From the NCBI GenBank assembly GCA_020284085.1, contig JACEVL010000336.1, positions 503,501 to 567,500 of the forward strand: a DNA stretch of 64,000 nucleotides, read 5' to 3'. Below, in pieces: positions 33,890-44,007 of this stretch. Under the pieces are notes generated by a model. The model had not been told where the DNA came from, did not search any database, and saw nothing but the letters and a program-made list of their open reading frames with translations. Source of the DNA: Aporrectodea caliginosa (lineage: Eukaryota; Annelida; Clitellata; Crassiclitellata; Lumbricidae). How positions within the stretch are numbered: the stretch's first letter is position 1; each line of letters begins with the position of its first letter. The position numbers and the translations under genes are program-made.

Positions 33890-34230
33890 CACTCTCTCTT
33901 TCTCTCTCTATCTTTCCATCCCTTCCTCCCTTTTTCCCTCGCCTATCCTTATCTCCTACTCCCTACTATCTTCCCACTCACTCACCGACCGATGGCTTCC
34001 CGAAGTGAGTGCGAGTGGGCTACGGGCGAGGTCTCTCCGACACCGGCAGCCAAACATCGACGCTGCTGCCTGGTCCTTATATACGACACTCGTCCATCAG
34101 ACGTAGTACACAAAGCGATCGTTATACTGAACGTCGCTTGGCTTTCTCTCTCTCTATCTGTCTACCTATCTCTGTCTCTGTCTCCATGTCTCCCTGTCTC
34201 TCTGTATCTGTATCTGTCTCTGTTTCTGTA

Positions 34231-34275
<45 letters not shown>

Positions 34276-34427
34276 TCTATGTCAGCCGCTCTCGAAAGTA
34301 CTATTCTAATTTATAACGCCGGTCTCATTTAATTAAACGTTATCGTAATGTTTTGTAAGTCCTACTTTTAGTATAAGATTTACAGAGCGTCCCTTATAAT
34401 ATTTTATGGAGACTCATTCTCATTTTT
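33680..34427. repeat. (TC)n and (TCTG)n simple repeats, no gene
   Basis: (TC)n at 33845-33890, TC/TCTG at 34140-34280 with a clean TCTG run at 34228-34266. Between them (33990-34130) lies unrecognised GC-richer DNA. Serine/leucine-rich frames are artefacts. In the inversion model this stretch was originally upstream of the 5' LTR. Confidence 0.8.
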
Positions 34428-34582
34428 ATGCATTTATTAAGCGCCACTAGGTAATAACGATTGCATCAATCGATGGTGCTGACATGCAATTGTTAGTGAA
34501 GGACTTGCTCAAAGTTCCTACACAATAACCCTCTCAGAGGAGTAGGATCGAACCCGTTCTCTCCGCGTTACAAGGAGAAATC
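34428..34582 (-). repeat. SINE3, interrupted by hAT element
   Basis: In sense direction: head part before the break, B-box-like GGTTCGATCCTACTCC, TGTGTAGGAACTTTGAGCAA, CATCGATTGATGCAATCG and CTTAATAAATGC. The rest of its head (AACCAATCCTATACAGTGTC on the plus strand) is at 35763-35795, beyond the hAT insertion. Confidence 0.7.
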
Positions 34583-34590
34583 TCTTAACC

Positions 34591-35762
34591 CAGCGTTTCC
34601 CAAAGTGGGTTCCGCGGGGTGAACACAGAGGTTCCGCGAAAAGTTGTAGTTAAGCGAAATTTTATTGAGAAATTTTATTGGAATAAAACATTCCAAACAG
34701 TTTTTTTATAAATATACCGACAGTTTTTCAAAGTTTAAAACTGCCGTCAGTGTTACAGTAGTCTTCTGTGTTTTACCCCAGTGAGGGATAATCCGAACTT
34801 TCAGTGCCCATAAGCAACGCAGTAACTATTTATATGCAGGGTCCTGATTAGGCTAAAGGTCAGAGCTGTGGTCTGAATAAGGACGTACTCATCTTTGTTA
34901 TAGTTACCTTGACGAAAGTAATCCGAACACGATTAAACGCAAAAGTTTAAAAAGTAGGGTATAAATATTCGCCAAAATTGAGTCACTGTCACGGGCCTCT
35001 TGTGTTCATGCTAGTAGGGCTAATGTGAATTTTTCCAACTTTATATGAGTTTTTTTATTGAAATGGATTCTGTTCACGACGAAAACATTCGTACAAAAAT
35101 TGCAGGTCATATTCGAACTTGGCTAAATACTTCCTTCCATGAAGAGTTAACCAAATTGGATTCGAAATCGCATTCAAAGTAGCCAAACAACCAGCTAACC
35201 TTTCACAAACAGATTATGAACTTCGTATTGCAAATAAAGCCGAATTTCAATTAACTTTCATTGATCGGTTTCTGGAGCGGGCACTGTCGCGAAATATGCA
35301 TTTAGCATGCCATTTGCACAAGGAATTTGAGCGAAAATGGATTCTCGTATTAAGCTTAGTCCTATACTGCAAACAAAAGCAAAATATACTATATAGAAAT
35401 CGACCAAATGCTGCATCTGACACAAGAATCCAGCTTTCAAGTATCAAACCAAATATAAAAAATTGTCATGAGAAGAAACAATAAACTTCATGTACTCCCA
35501 ATATTATAGGCCTATTGTGCTCCATGGGTGGTGGTTTTAAAAACAGTGCACTTTAATTTCTCATGATATAGGCCTAAAGCAGAATTTTTATACAGAGCTT
35601 AAACGAGTAGGCCCTAGTGTCTAGTTAGGCCTATAATATTAGCATGCTTCTCAGGCGCAGTATAATAATATAGGCCTCAATACGCTTAGTTGAGACTGGG
35701 GTTCCGCCAGAAAGTATCAAGAAGCGAAGGGTTCCGTGGCCAAAAAAGTTTGGGAAACGCTG
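34591..35762. mobile_element. hAT-family DNA transposon, 1172 bp, non-autonomous
   Basis: The terminal inverted repeats begin CAGCGTTTCCCAAA on both ends (14/14). A perfect 8-bp target duplication TCTTAACC lies at 34583-34590 and 35763-35770. Inside, a frame starts MDSVHDENIRTKIAGHIRTW but stops after about 40 codons, followed by further short frame pieces. No hATC-type catalytic end is visible. It is an internally deleted or decayed copy. Confidence 0.9.
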
Positions 35763-35848
35763 TCTTAACCAATCCTATACAGTGTCCCAATATTCACCCA
35801 TTCAGCCGCTCCAGTACGGTGCAATTAATCACCGATCGTGTCTCATCC

Positions 35849-36940
35849 ATTCGACTGTGTACTGACTATCGCAAATTGAATGCGGTTACAGTCCCAGATC
35901 CTTTTCCAATGCCAAGGGTTGAGATGCTAATTGATAAGCTGGGTGGTGCTAAGTTTATGACTAAGGGTTTTTGGCAGATTCCTATTGAACATAATTCTAT
36001 TCCTTTAACAGGTTTCGTTACACCGAATGGTCATTTCCAATGGCGCTATATGAGTTTCGGTTTACGAAATGCGCCGGCTACATTTTCTCGATTAGTTCGA
36101 AAGTTCTTTGCTGATTTGGATGAGTTTTGTGATGCATATCTAGATGACGTGATTGTGTTTAGTAAGGTTTGGGAAATGCATTTGGATCATTTGAAACAGG
36201 TTCTCACTAGAATTTCTAATGCAGCCTTGACTTTAAATTTGAGCAAGTGTGTCTTTGCGGACGCTGAGATAGATTTTTTGGGGCACCATATTAGTCTAAA
36301 TTCTATTCAGCCTAGGATACAGAAGGTGGAAGTGTTGCTAAATTTTGCAACGCCTTCTAATAGGAAACAGGTTCAGTCACTGCTACGAATAGCGGGATAT
36401 TATAGAAGATATTTGCCGCACTATTCTGACTTAACTTTACCTCTTACAGATTTGTTGAAAAAAGGAAAGAAGTTTTTTTGGAATGAGGATGCGAATCGAG
36501 CTTTTCTCGATTTAAAGTCTCGTTTGGCTTCACGACCGATTTTAAGGCCGCCTGACTTTAATAAACCTTTCATTGTTGCTGTAGATGCGTCGAATTTTTG
36601 TGTTGGAGCTTCGCTTTTACAGATTCATGATGGTCTCGAACATCCAGTTTGTTTCATGAGTCGGAAACTCAAGAGACACGAGTTGGCTTATGCGACTGTG
36701 GAGAAGAAAGCCCTCGCGTTGGTCCTTGCCGTCCGTGCTTTCAGCGTTTACTTCGGCTCATCTTTGGTCACTGTGTTCACTGATCACAGTCCTCTTCAAT
36801 TTCTGTCGTCAATGGCTAATTCTAATCAAAAATTACTACGCTGGAGTCTCGAACTTCAACAATTTGCTTTGGAGATTCGCCATAGGCCTGGTCGGCTCAA
36901 TGTGTTGCCAGATTTATTGAGTCGTCCTTCTGTTGAATGA
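35849..36940 (+). pseudogene. reverse transcriptase and RNase H of the LTR element, 5'-broken
   Basis: The frame becomes Gypsy-like at IRLCTDYRKLNAV, so the first RT block is missing. It continues through F-V-T-P-N-G, the YLDD active-site box, and RNase H (VAVDAS, ATVEKKALALV, VFTDHSPLQF, RHRPGRLNVLPDLLSR), and stops at 36940. Motif A is damaged: the stretch KFMTKGFWQIP lacks about five residues, including the first catalytic aspartate, next to an ACTAAG word that may have caused a slip. Only 107 bp separate the stop from the LTR. Confidence 0.85.
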
Positions 36941-37047
36941 TGTTGTGTTGTAGATGTGTTTGTACATATTGACAGTTGCGAACTATGTACATATGTATGT
37001 TGATTGTTGTATATAAATTTCCTTACGGTGTTCGTTGTCTAGGGGTA

Positions 37048-37556
37048 TGTTGTGTGATGATACCTGTTTCGGAGATTGTGATAGGCAGGAGGTTCTGTTG
37101 GTCTTTACCGACCTCTAGTGACATTATTTACCGACCTCTGGTGACATTATTTTCCTATTTAAGTCTCTGCGTTGTAAAGAGGTTTTGAGATTGGCTTTAG
37201 ATTTTGTGTAAGAGACACAGCGTTGTGATCTCAGGTTAGGGCAGCCAATTCTCCTTTGTGTTTCTTATTAGATTTCTGGTTCTTCGCAATTGTCAAGAAG
37301 TTACCACGTTTAGGGTTTATGTTACACTTTCGTTGTCGTTGTTTGAGTTGTTAGACTTTCGAATGTTTTCTTTGTCGACCATCTTGAATGAACTTCTACG
37401 CAGTTTGGTCATGTGAGTTATCCTGTATCGTTCCAATAGAGGAAATTCGAATGTTATGTCTGTTTAATCTCTTGTTGTAAATATTACATCCTTTTAAAAC
37501 CTCTTCCAAGCGAGTTTCATCTTTAATATTACCCTAGTTTAAGTAAGGATGTAACA
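37048..37556 (+). repeat. 3' LTR, 509 bp
   Basis: It runs from TGTTGTGTGATGATACC to AAGGATGTAACA. AGGGGTA just upstream could be the end of a polypurine tract. ATATA follows the LTR. It matches the 5' LTR except for about four substitutions. Confidence 0.9.
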
Positions 37557-37560
37557 ATAT

Positions 37561-37718
37561 AAATTATATAAAATTGAGTGAAATCGCTTGCTATTAATCG
37601 CGATGGATGCATCCAGAGTTTAACGGCAGCTTATGACAACATATGCCGTCGCCGCCGACAAAGATTAGTTTTTGGCATAGTACAGCTCTCACAATTAAAT
37701 TATATAAAATTGAGTGAA
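37561..37718 (-). mobile_element. D element between 22-bp direct repeats
   Basis: A minus-strand D/B element (CAGAGTTTAACGGCAGCTTA, ending in the TGGCATAGTACAGCTC start region) lies between two copies of AAATTATATAAAATTGAGTG plus AA (37561-37582 and 37697-37718). The repeats look like a long target-site duplication. Confidence 0.65.
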
Positions 37719-37719
37719 T

Positions 37720-39580
37720 TCGTTTTTAAGGTGTCTTACATCAACTGCAGTTTTAAGGCAACTACACGTATTTACTCAAAAGCGCCATCTTTTGATATTC
37801 TGGACTGTATGAACTCGTGTGAACCTTGCCGCATTTATGTTGCGGTGGTGTGAATCCGAAGTTAAAATCAGATTTAGTGTGTTTGATTGTAAACTTCGGA
37901 TCCATCATCATTACGGTCATGTTTGCCTATAGATGTCGCTCTGCCACTTTTGGTCTCAGTGGCAATCAGATCTCCTTTTGATATCTCCGTACAACCCTCT
38001 GACTAGACGCAGGCTCGTGAAAAAGTTGGTGCCTGCGATTAACTTTTAATTGACGCTTTAAAAATTTACGGTTTCCGATAACGATGGCTACACAGTAACT
38101 GCGCACGGTAACTTTAAAATTGCCGTTGTAAGACATGTAAGACACCTTTAAAATAAGTAAACACTGTGGTATATAAGGCAACTGATTGCACCTAGTGGTT
38201 AGTTCCTTCCGACCTTTCCCGTGAGTTGCTTAATATCGACGTCAACCGCCTTCGTTGCCACAAGATGTCGCTAAACAATGAAAATTGAAAATTATATATT
38301 ATAGTGAGATTGAAATTCCGCCATTGCACGTCTGTGCATTAGTGCCAGGCAGTCCCAGGCCTAAGCTGGGTCGCGCATTGTATGGAGTAACCTTACGGGG
38401 GGGATGAGGTCGTGAAGTATGTGACAAGGGTTTGAGAGAATTGAACTGAAAAGAGTAGAAGCAGCTCTAGAACAGTGTTTGCCAAAACTAGGAACATCGT
38501 CAGGGAGGAAGCCTGTACGGGCCAATTTTCTCAGAATACCGTTAAAGCGTTTACGTTGCCCTACAGTGGCAAATCCCCATCAAACAGAGGGCTATTTTAA
38601 ATTTGCCGCGTCTACTTAATTTATCCATCGTTGTTGGAAACCGCAGATTGTTAAACATAGTTCCACAAAAGAATTTTCCTATCGACCTCAATTATTGTGC
38701 AGTATTAACCATTTAAATATCAGCATAATTACTAGTTTCATTGCTGAGCATCATATAGCCAGATTTTGCAGTAGGGCCAAGCAATATTTATTTGCTTTGT
38801 GCATCATAACAGCCCACAGCCTGTGTGACAGAAGGCTTTATTACGCGGTGCTAGACACATAAACGTTTTGGTTAGAATTTGTACTTACATGTACATTTAT
38901 TGTTTTCTAATATGTATGTACACCTATTTTTGCTGTTACAGACGTTAGCAAAATGGAGTATATATTTACTTACTTATTTTTATAGACATCTTGTTGACAT
39001 CGATAGGAAATAACTGTGCGCATTTAATTCTGTTTCGTCCAGCCAAGAAATCTGAGATCTTTATTTCTCCAAGGTTTAACGTCGTCATATGACATCAAAG
39101 GCCGTTGACGACAATTTAAAACATATACAGTGCAGTGAAAAAAAAAATCTGAGATCCAGCGCGCGTGTTAAATATATAGCATAGTTTATAACCATTTTAA
39201 AGGTGTTTTATGCCGACTATTATTTTAAAGTTACCGCGAAAAGTTAGTATTCACACATCGTAATCGTGAACAGCATATTTGAAACATGCCAACTATAAGC
39301 ATCAACTTATTCGTCTAATCAGTGGGATTTTAAAGAGATAAGTCTTACTAAACGGAGCCCAGGATGCCACAGAGACTAGATGTGGCAAAGCGACATCTGA
39401 TGGCAAACATGACTGTTTGGATCCGATGTTTACAATGAAACACACAAAAGCTGATTTTACCATCGGATTCATACGACGAAAATATAAAATAGGAAAAGGT
39501 TAAGCCGAGGTCATACAGCCCAGGGTATAAGTAAATACGTGCAGTAACGTTAAATTACAGTTGGCATAAGACACCCTTCA
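37720..39580. repeat. scattered A/B relics, otherwise unassigned
   Basis: A-like words are at 37722, 38145 and 39195. B blocks are at 38245-38285 (ACGTCAACCGCCTTCGTTGC) and 39070-39115 (minus). A C-like AGTGCCAGGCAGTCCCAGGC is near 38340. 38360-39060 is unrecognised. No frame over 100 codons. Confidence 0.4.
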
Positions 39581-39589
39581 AATGGTTCC

Positions 39590-39830
39590 ACGTAGGTCTA
39601 TATATATATATATATATAACACTCGTTTAAACGAAAGAGCTGTATTATGCCAAGAACGAATCTTTGTCGGCGGAAACGGCCAATGTTGTCATAAGCTGCC
39701 ATTAAACTGTGGATCCAATCCAAACGATAGAGCTGTAATATGCCAAACAAATCTTTGCCGGCGGAAACGGCCATTGTTGTCATAAGCTGCCGTTAAACTG
39801 AGGATCCAATCCAAACGATAGTGAATGATC
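39590..39830 (+). mobile_element. two D elements in tandem
   Basis: Two 80-bp D elements (AGAGCTGTATTATGCC... and AGAGCTGTAATATGCC...) follow each other. Each ends GTTAAACTG(T/A)GGATCC and is followed by AATCCAAACGATAG. The shared spacer looks like a target duplication of the same site. A (TA)n run precedes (39598-39618). 39840-40470 contains a further D-less duplication of ATAAGTTATAAAACAATGG-type sequence near 39885 and 40350. Confidence 0.65.
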
Positions 39831-40504
39831 CGTATAGGGGGTGTATGGAATAATTATTTCGTATCGAAGTCGATGGCTTCTATTGTCATAAGTTATAAAA
39901 AATGGAACCTGAGAATGACATTTATAAAACCAAATATTATACACAGGACTAGAAGAATGTAAGCGCATTTCGTTTAAACCAAGGACCTATTATACACAGA
40001 AATGTAAGCGCGTTGGACAGGCGGCCCATGGAGCCTGGCCACCTAGCGACAAAGGTGTAGAACCTCGTGTTTACCATGCTAAACGCCTATCTCCGTAGTT
40101 TAGATTATTTGACTGAACGTCATTAAAAATAACTTTACATTTATTATTATTATTAACCTTTCTTTGATCCTTAGAAACTGAACGAAAAGTAATCCTGATT
40201 TGATTTTGGCAGAAGACACCCTTAAAACGGTTCTACGTAGGTCTATAAGTTTATATATTTAACACTCGTTTAATCGCTGGTGAATGTCTAACATCGACAG
40301 TGTATGGAATTATTTCGTATCGACGTCAATGGCTTTTGCTGCCATAAGTTATAAAACAATGGAACCTGAGAATTACATTTCGTTTAAACTTAGCAGTTGA
40401 AATTGCGTGAGCGTTTTCCTATCATGTCTACGGACTTTTACATTGCACCGGGTATTTATATCTTTTTGTTAATCTAATTGTTAATTAATTTTATTAATCT
40501 AGAA

Positions 40505-40528
40505 ATAGTAATAATAATGATGATGTTG

Positions 40529-40565
<37 letters not shown>
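40505..40565. repeat. (AAT)n microsatellite, short
   Basis: Mostly pure ATA units directly before the retroelement fragment. Confidence 0.9.
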
Positions 40566-40566
<1 letters not shown>

Positions 40567-40807
40567 GAGGGTGAAATACTCTGCAATTACTACCAGCCAT
40601 GACTTTGTAGCTGTCGCCATGGAAACCGGCGGCGCTTGGAGCAGCGAAGGTCTGCAATTCATTTTCGAGTTGGGAAGCCGGATAACGGCCGCAACGCACG
40701 ATCCACTGGATACATCGTACTTGTTCCAGCGTATCTCAGTAGCTCTGCAACGGGGGAATGCCATCTGCCTCTCCGGAACATTGCCAACGCTCTCTGAGAT
40801 CTGCTGA
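40566..40807 (+). pseudogene. retroelement ORF C-terminal fragment, longest plus-strand copy
   Basis: The frame encodes YSAITTSHDFVAVAMETGGA, EGLQFIFELGSRITAATHDP and YLFQRISVALQRGNAICLSG, with a stop at 40805-40807. It aligns to 23876-24060 in spacing and in the Q-R-x-S...Q-R-x-N motif. After the stop a short linker leads to CAACAACAACAA and (AAT)n. It is open throughout, so not very old. The clade is not determined. Confidence 0.65.
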
Positions 40808-40838
40808 GATGACTTTTCAAACAATGACAACAACAACA

Positions 40839-40840
40839 AC

Positions 40841-40930
<90 letters not shown>
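40839..40930. repeat. (AAT)n microsatellite, retroelement tail
   Basis: About 90 bp of AAT after CAACAACAACAACAA. It follows the retroelement fragment in sense direction. Confidence 0.95.
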
Positions 40931-40931
<1 letters not shown>

Positions 40932-41041
40932 CAATAATTGTCAGATGTCTTGTTTTATACTAATGTTCATACAGAACTAATTAATGATAGTTTGGTTAAT
41001 AGATGCGAAATTGAATTAGTAAATAACAGCTACACGTTTAA

Positions 41042-41370
41042 TAATAATAATTTTATTGTTTGACCTGTAAGGTCTTGAGACAGAAGGAAGGAAACTAAGA
41101 GTTAGTGATGAACGATGCCGCATCAAATCAGGTCATAGAGGACGGATAAATTAATTATAGCTGATGAAAAGGAAGTTCAACGAAGGAAGTTGAAACAGAA
41201 AGATGTTTGTAAAGTTGGCTGCGGTTCAAATAACAAAATACTAAATACAAAGTCTCACGGATATAACTCGATCATCACGTTTAATCGTAACTCTATTATA
41301 ATAGCTATATCGATTGCTATCGATTAGAAGCGAAGGACTGGCTCTGCACTGGCACTAGAAACACATCAAC
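41042..41370 (+). repeat. dispersed repeat pair, copy 1
   Basis: It contains CCTGTAAGGTCTTGAGACAG, AGTTAGTGATGAACGATG, TTTGTAAAGTTGGCTGCGGT, TCTCACGGATATAACTCGAT and CGATTAGAAGCGAAGGACTG. The second copy at 42285-42625 has the same order, about 1.25 kb downstream in direct orientation. No coding frame. Confidence 0.75.
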
Positions 41371-41379
41371 TGGATGCTA

Positions 41380-41809
41380 GATGCCGTAAAACCTCTGACA
41401 TTGCAACGGTCTCCTTAGACACCTTTAATATGTCTTTAATCGGTCTTATAAATTTGCCAGTCGCGTTCCGTTGCAAGCTCAATCTTCAGTATAGTGTGAT
41501 ATCGTATCTGTAGTCGATAGATTGCGTTAAACGATGCGGTCGTGGTCCTTGTTTACGACTTCACAGGCGCTCAGTCACAACAATATCGATAGGCGAGTAA
41601 TAATATATTATATGGTCAGAATCTGTTCACGGTCACGATCGAATTCAGTCAGGCAGACAGTCAGACGGCTACGGTGGATGGTGCTTAGGATTGGAACGAA
41701 AAGTTGGGTAGGGGAAGAGGAGAAATCAGTTTTGGGTTTCTAGAAGTAGACTTTCTCTCTACCTTTGTGCCTGCTTGTCTGTCTATATTTCTGCTTCCGT
41801 CCCTATTAA

Positions 41810-41810
<1 letters not shown>
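41380..41810. repeat. A block and old repeat flank, no gene
   Basis: TCCTTAGACACCTTTAATAT (A block) near 41410 is followed by ACTTCACAGGCGCTCAGTCA (41561), a flank of the old minus-strand repeat. 41640-41770 parallels 3960-4090 (CAGTCAGGCAGACAGTCAGA, then GAGGAGAAATCAG), so both arose from one ancestral segment. Confidence 0.45.
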
Positions 41811-41814
<4 letters not shown>

Positions 41815-41842
<28 letters not shown>

Positions 41843-41859
41843 ATGTCTGTATGTCTGTA

Positions 41860-41934
<75 letters not shown>

Positions 41935-41953
41935 GTGTCTGTCTGTCTGTCTG
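41815..41953. repeat. (TCTG)n microsatellite
   Basis: Nearly pure, with three TATG variants near 41843-41862. Poly-LSVC frames are artefacts. Confidence 0.95.
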
Positions 41954-42019
41954 CAGAAATATTATACAGTTCTCATTGTTTGTGGAATGTTGAAGGTAAT
42001 TTGGATTGGTAGTAATTTC

Positions 42020-42284
42020 AGTTTAACGACACTGTGTGATAACAAAGATCATTAGCGTCGCCCTCCTCCTTTATCCAGGCTTGGTTGGACTGGCACTGTT
42101 AGAGTGAGTGCAAACAGTAATTTGTATTTTTCATCTGAGGAATACAATTGCTTCTGTCCAAAAATATATGTCTGTCTGTAAGCGTTCTAAAGGTGTCTAA
42201 CGAGACAATAGCATTATCCATTGTTTAGCGACATCTGACGGCTTTGAAGGCCGTTGTCGTCGAACTTACCGTACCAGAATAAGA
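42020..42284 (-). repeat. C block and A block with flank
   Basis: C (AACGACACTGTGTGATAACA to CCTCCTCCTTTATCCAGGCT) at 42022-42100. A (GTTCTAAAGGTGTCTAACGA) at 42183. Then B relic GGCCGTTGTCGTCGAACTTA near 42250. Confidence 0.6.
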
Positions 42285-42625
42285 TTAATAATTTTATATA
42301 ACTAGACCTGCAAGGTCTTGAAACAGACTATGTAGAGATATACGGGAGGAAACGAGAAGTTACGTCAGCTTAGTGATGAACGATTTCACACCCAATCAGG
42401 TGATAGAGGACTGGTTATTGAAAATAAAGAATGAAAAGTGAGTTCAGGAATTGAAACAAACAGAATGTTTGTAAAGTTGGCTGCTGTTCAATTGAAGGAA
42501 TACTAAATACATATTCTCACGGATATGACTCGATCATGAAGTTAAATCGTAACTCTATTATAATAATTATGTGGATTGTGATCGATTAGAAGCGAAGGAC
42601 TGGCACTAGAAACGCATCTCCGTGC
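42285..42625 (+). repeat. dispersed repeat pair, copy 2
   Basis: Matches 41042-41370 in the same order and orientation (CCTGCAAGGTCTTGAAACAG, TTTGTAAAGTTGGCTGCTGT, GATCGATTAGAAGCGAAGGA). The CR1-like fragment starts directly after. Confidence 0.75.
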
Positions 42626-42955
42626 CATCCGCCAATCACTACCACTGCACGCTATCACGACTTTGGTCCATGCTTTGATCTGTTCCAGGATTGATTATGA
42701 GAATGCGGTGTACATTGGTCCCTCTACAAATACATCTAAACTTCAGTCCATTCTAAACGCTGCCGCTCGCCTTATAGGGGGCATTGCACAGTTTTTATCT
42801 GTGACTCCCTTCACTGGCTCCCCATCCGCCAGCGCATCCAATTCAAGGTCTGTTCCCTCATGCGAAGCTATCTTGCTGGCTCTGCTCCTCACTATCTTGG
42901 GGCTTTTTGTACCTCAGTATCTTCTACGGTTCGATCTTCCCCATTGAGACGATAA
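42626..42955 (+). pseudogene. CR1/L2-like LINE RT C-terminal region, frameshifted
   Basis: Reads LRAIRQSLPLHAITTLVHAL, then CSRIDYENAVYIGPS and KLQSILNAAARLIGG, which is the standard post-RT region. The next part is in another frame (HWLPIRQRIQFKVCSLM is readable there) because of a frameshift near 42790. No 3'UTR of this family follows. SINE3 sequence begins at about 42955. Confidence 0.75.
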
Positions 42956-43065
42956 TCGTGTAGGCACCTGGAGCAAGTCCTTTACTCACAATTACTCATC
43001 GCCATCGATTGATGCTTGGTCATTACAAAGTAGCGGCTAATAAATGCACACATAAATTATAATAT
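42956..43065 (+). repeat. SINE3 3' part
   Basis: ACCTGGAGCAAGTCCTTTAC, GCCATCGATTGATGCTTGGT and GGCTAATAAATGCAC. The tRNA head is absent. Confidence 0.65.
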
Positions 43066-43074
43066 TATTATGAT

Positions 43075-43475
43075 AATCCATCGCGCACCAAGCCCATGAT
43101 GTCTTTAAGCAATAGATAACGCAATGCTCGTCTTAGACACCTTTTAAGCGTATTCTTGAGTGCTATAAATAAAGCCAATGAGTTAAATCAATTGAAGCCA
43201 ATGAGTTAAATCAATTGAATTAGCTGTAATATGCCAAAAAAATCTTTGTCGGCGGCAACGGCCTATGCTGTCATAAGCTGCCGTTAAACTGAGGATCCAT
43301 CAATTGAATTTTAAAACAGTCACTTTTTATACGGTAAGGCCGACGAGAACGGACATTGGCGGTCACAAAAGGTGATAAAGAACGGAAAACTGCTCTGCTA
43401 TCAGACTGATGATGCAAGTCAGTAGCCTGGTTTGATGAGGACGGCGACGTCTACTAAAACTACGGTCACAATTAT
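43075..43475 (+). repeat. A-B-C repeat with nested D element
   Basis: A at 43120-43195 (GCTCGTCTTAGACACCTTTT). A 23-bp tandem duplication (AGCCAATGAGTTAAATCAAT plus TGA) follows at 43173-43218. B begins near 43345 (ACGAGAACGGACATTGGCGG), C near 43410. A D element interrupts A and B. Confidence 0.65.
43222..43298 (+). mobile_element. D element with 12-bp target duplication
   Basis: 77 bp from AGCTGTAATATGCC to GTTAAACTGAGGATCC. ATCAATTGAATT flanks it on both sides (43210-43221 and 43299-43310). It shows that the short D unit moves as a defined element, presumably using a LINE enzyme through its B-type 3' end. Confidence 0.75.
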
Positions 43476-43479
43476 TTAC

Positions 43480-43790
43480 AGTTATAACCCAACATTAGAA
43501 CAGCAGTGTAGAACGGTAGATGGGAATCTCGTTACTGCTGCCTTGGTGGACCCGTGTCATGTTCTGAACCCGCTCCTCCCTCCTGTAAAGGAGGGAGGAG
43601 CGGGTTCACTCCCCTATTCCCTGCGTCCCAGATCGCATGACCGAATTGTCCCACGGGCTGACAATTTAATGAGAAAACGTTTTCAACAAGAATGCTTTAT
43701 AATATCTAATATCATGTAAACCAAAGTGCGGTAATGCAGTTGAATAAATAAAGAATATACTTACCTACTTACTTAGTTACTTTGACTACT
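43480..43790 (+). repeat. LINE 3' end, family G, with (TTAC)n tail
   Basis: The coding end reads SLRPRSHDRIVPRADNLMRK then RFQQECFIISNIM and a stop near 43718. The 3' end AATAAAGAATATACTTACC leads to CTTAC repeats. It contains the perfect GC hairpin listed separately. Similar ends are at 21405 and 50455. Confidence 0.65.
43566..43607. repeat. perfect 19-bp GC-rich hairpin, GTAA loop
   Basis: GAACCCGCTCCTCCCTCCT, then GTAA, then the exact reverse complement. It lies within the coding end of the family-G LINE fragment, where the other two copies have no such structure. Confidence 0.9.
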
Positions 43791-43794
43791 ACTA

Positions 43795-43925
43795 ACACTT
43801 CTACTATTGTGTGGCACTGAGACGGTAACTGTGAAGAGACCTTGAGCAAGTCCCTTCACTCACGATTGATCAGCGCCATCGATTGATGCTTGGTCATTAT
43901 GCAGTGCCACCATTCAATACCAGAC
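43795..43925 (+). repeat. SINE3 copy lacking head
   Basis: GAGACGGTAACTGTGAAGAG, CCTTGAGCAAGTCCCTTCAC, GCGCCATCGATTGATGCTTG. The end is diverged (CATTCAATACC). Confidence 0.65.
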
Positions 43926-44007
43926 ATTTTGTCCGTTGTTTATCACAATTTCGTGGTCGACAAGGCTCGTTAACATCGAATTTACCCCACGAGAAACAGG
44001 AGGAGAT

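Larger units (their letters stand above)
30794..37556. mobile_element. rearranged Gmr1-like Ty3/Gypsy LTR retrotransposon
   Basis: Left to right it contains an integrase remnant, protease and gag on the minus strand, a minus-strand LTR (33165-33673), 2.2 kb of unrelated sequence with a hAT insertion, RT-RNase H on the plus strand and a plus-strand LTR (37048-37556). Both LTRs are 509 bp and differ at only about four positions by eye. Short ATAT flanks occur outside both LTRs. It fits one element whose 5' half was inverted. Integrase residues follow protease, and RNase H is followed directly by the LTR, as in Gmr1-type elements. Confidence 0.75.

Noticed and set aside
33787..34332. Serine/leucine-rich proteins in TC- and TCTG-rich DNA
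   Set aside because: Low-complexity frames in simple repeats, with no conserved segment.
34591..35762. Coding hAT transposase gene
   Set aside because: The best frame stops after about 40 codons and no catalytic or dimerisation region could be read.
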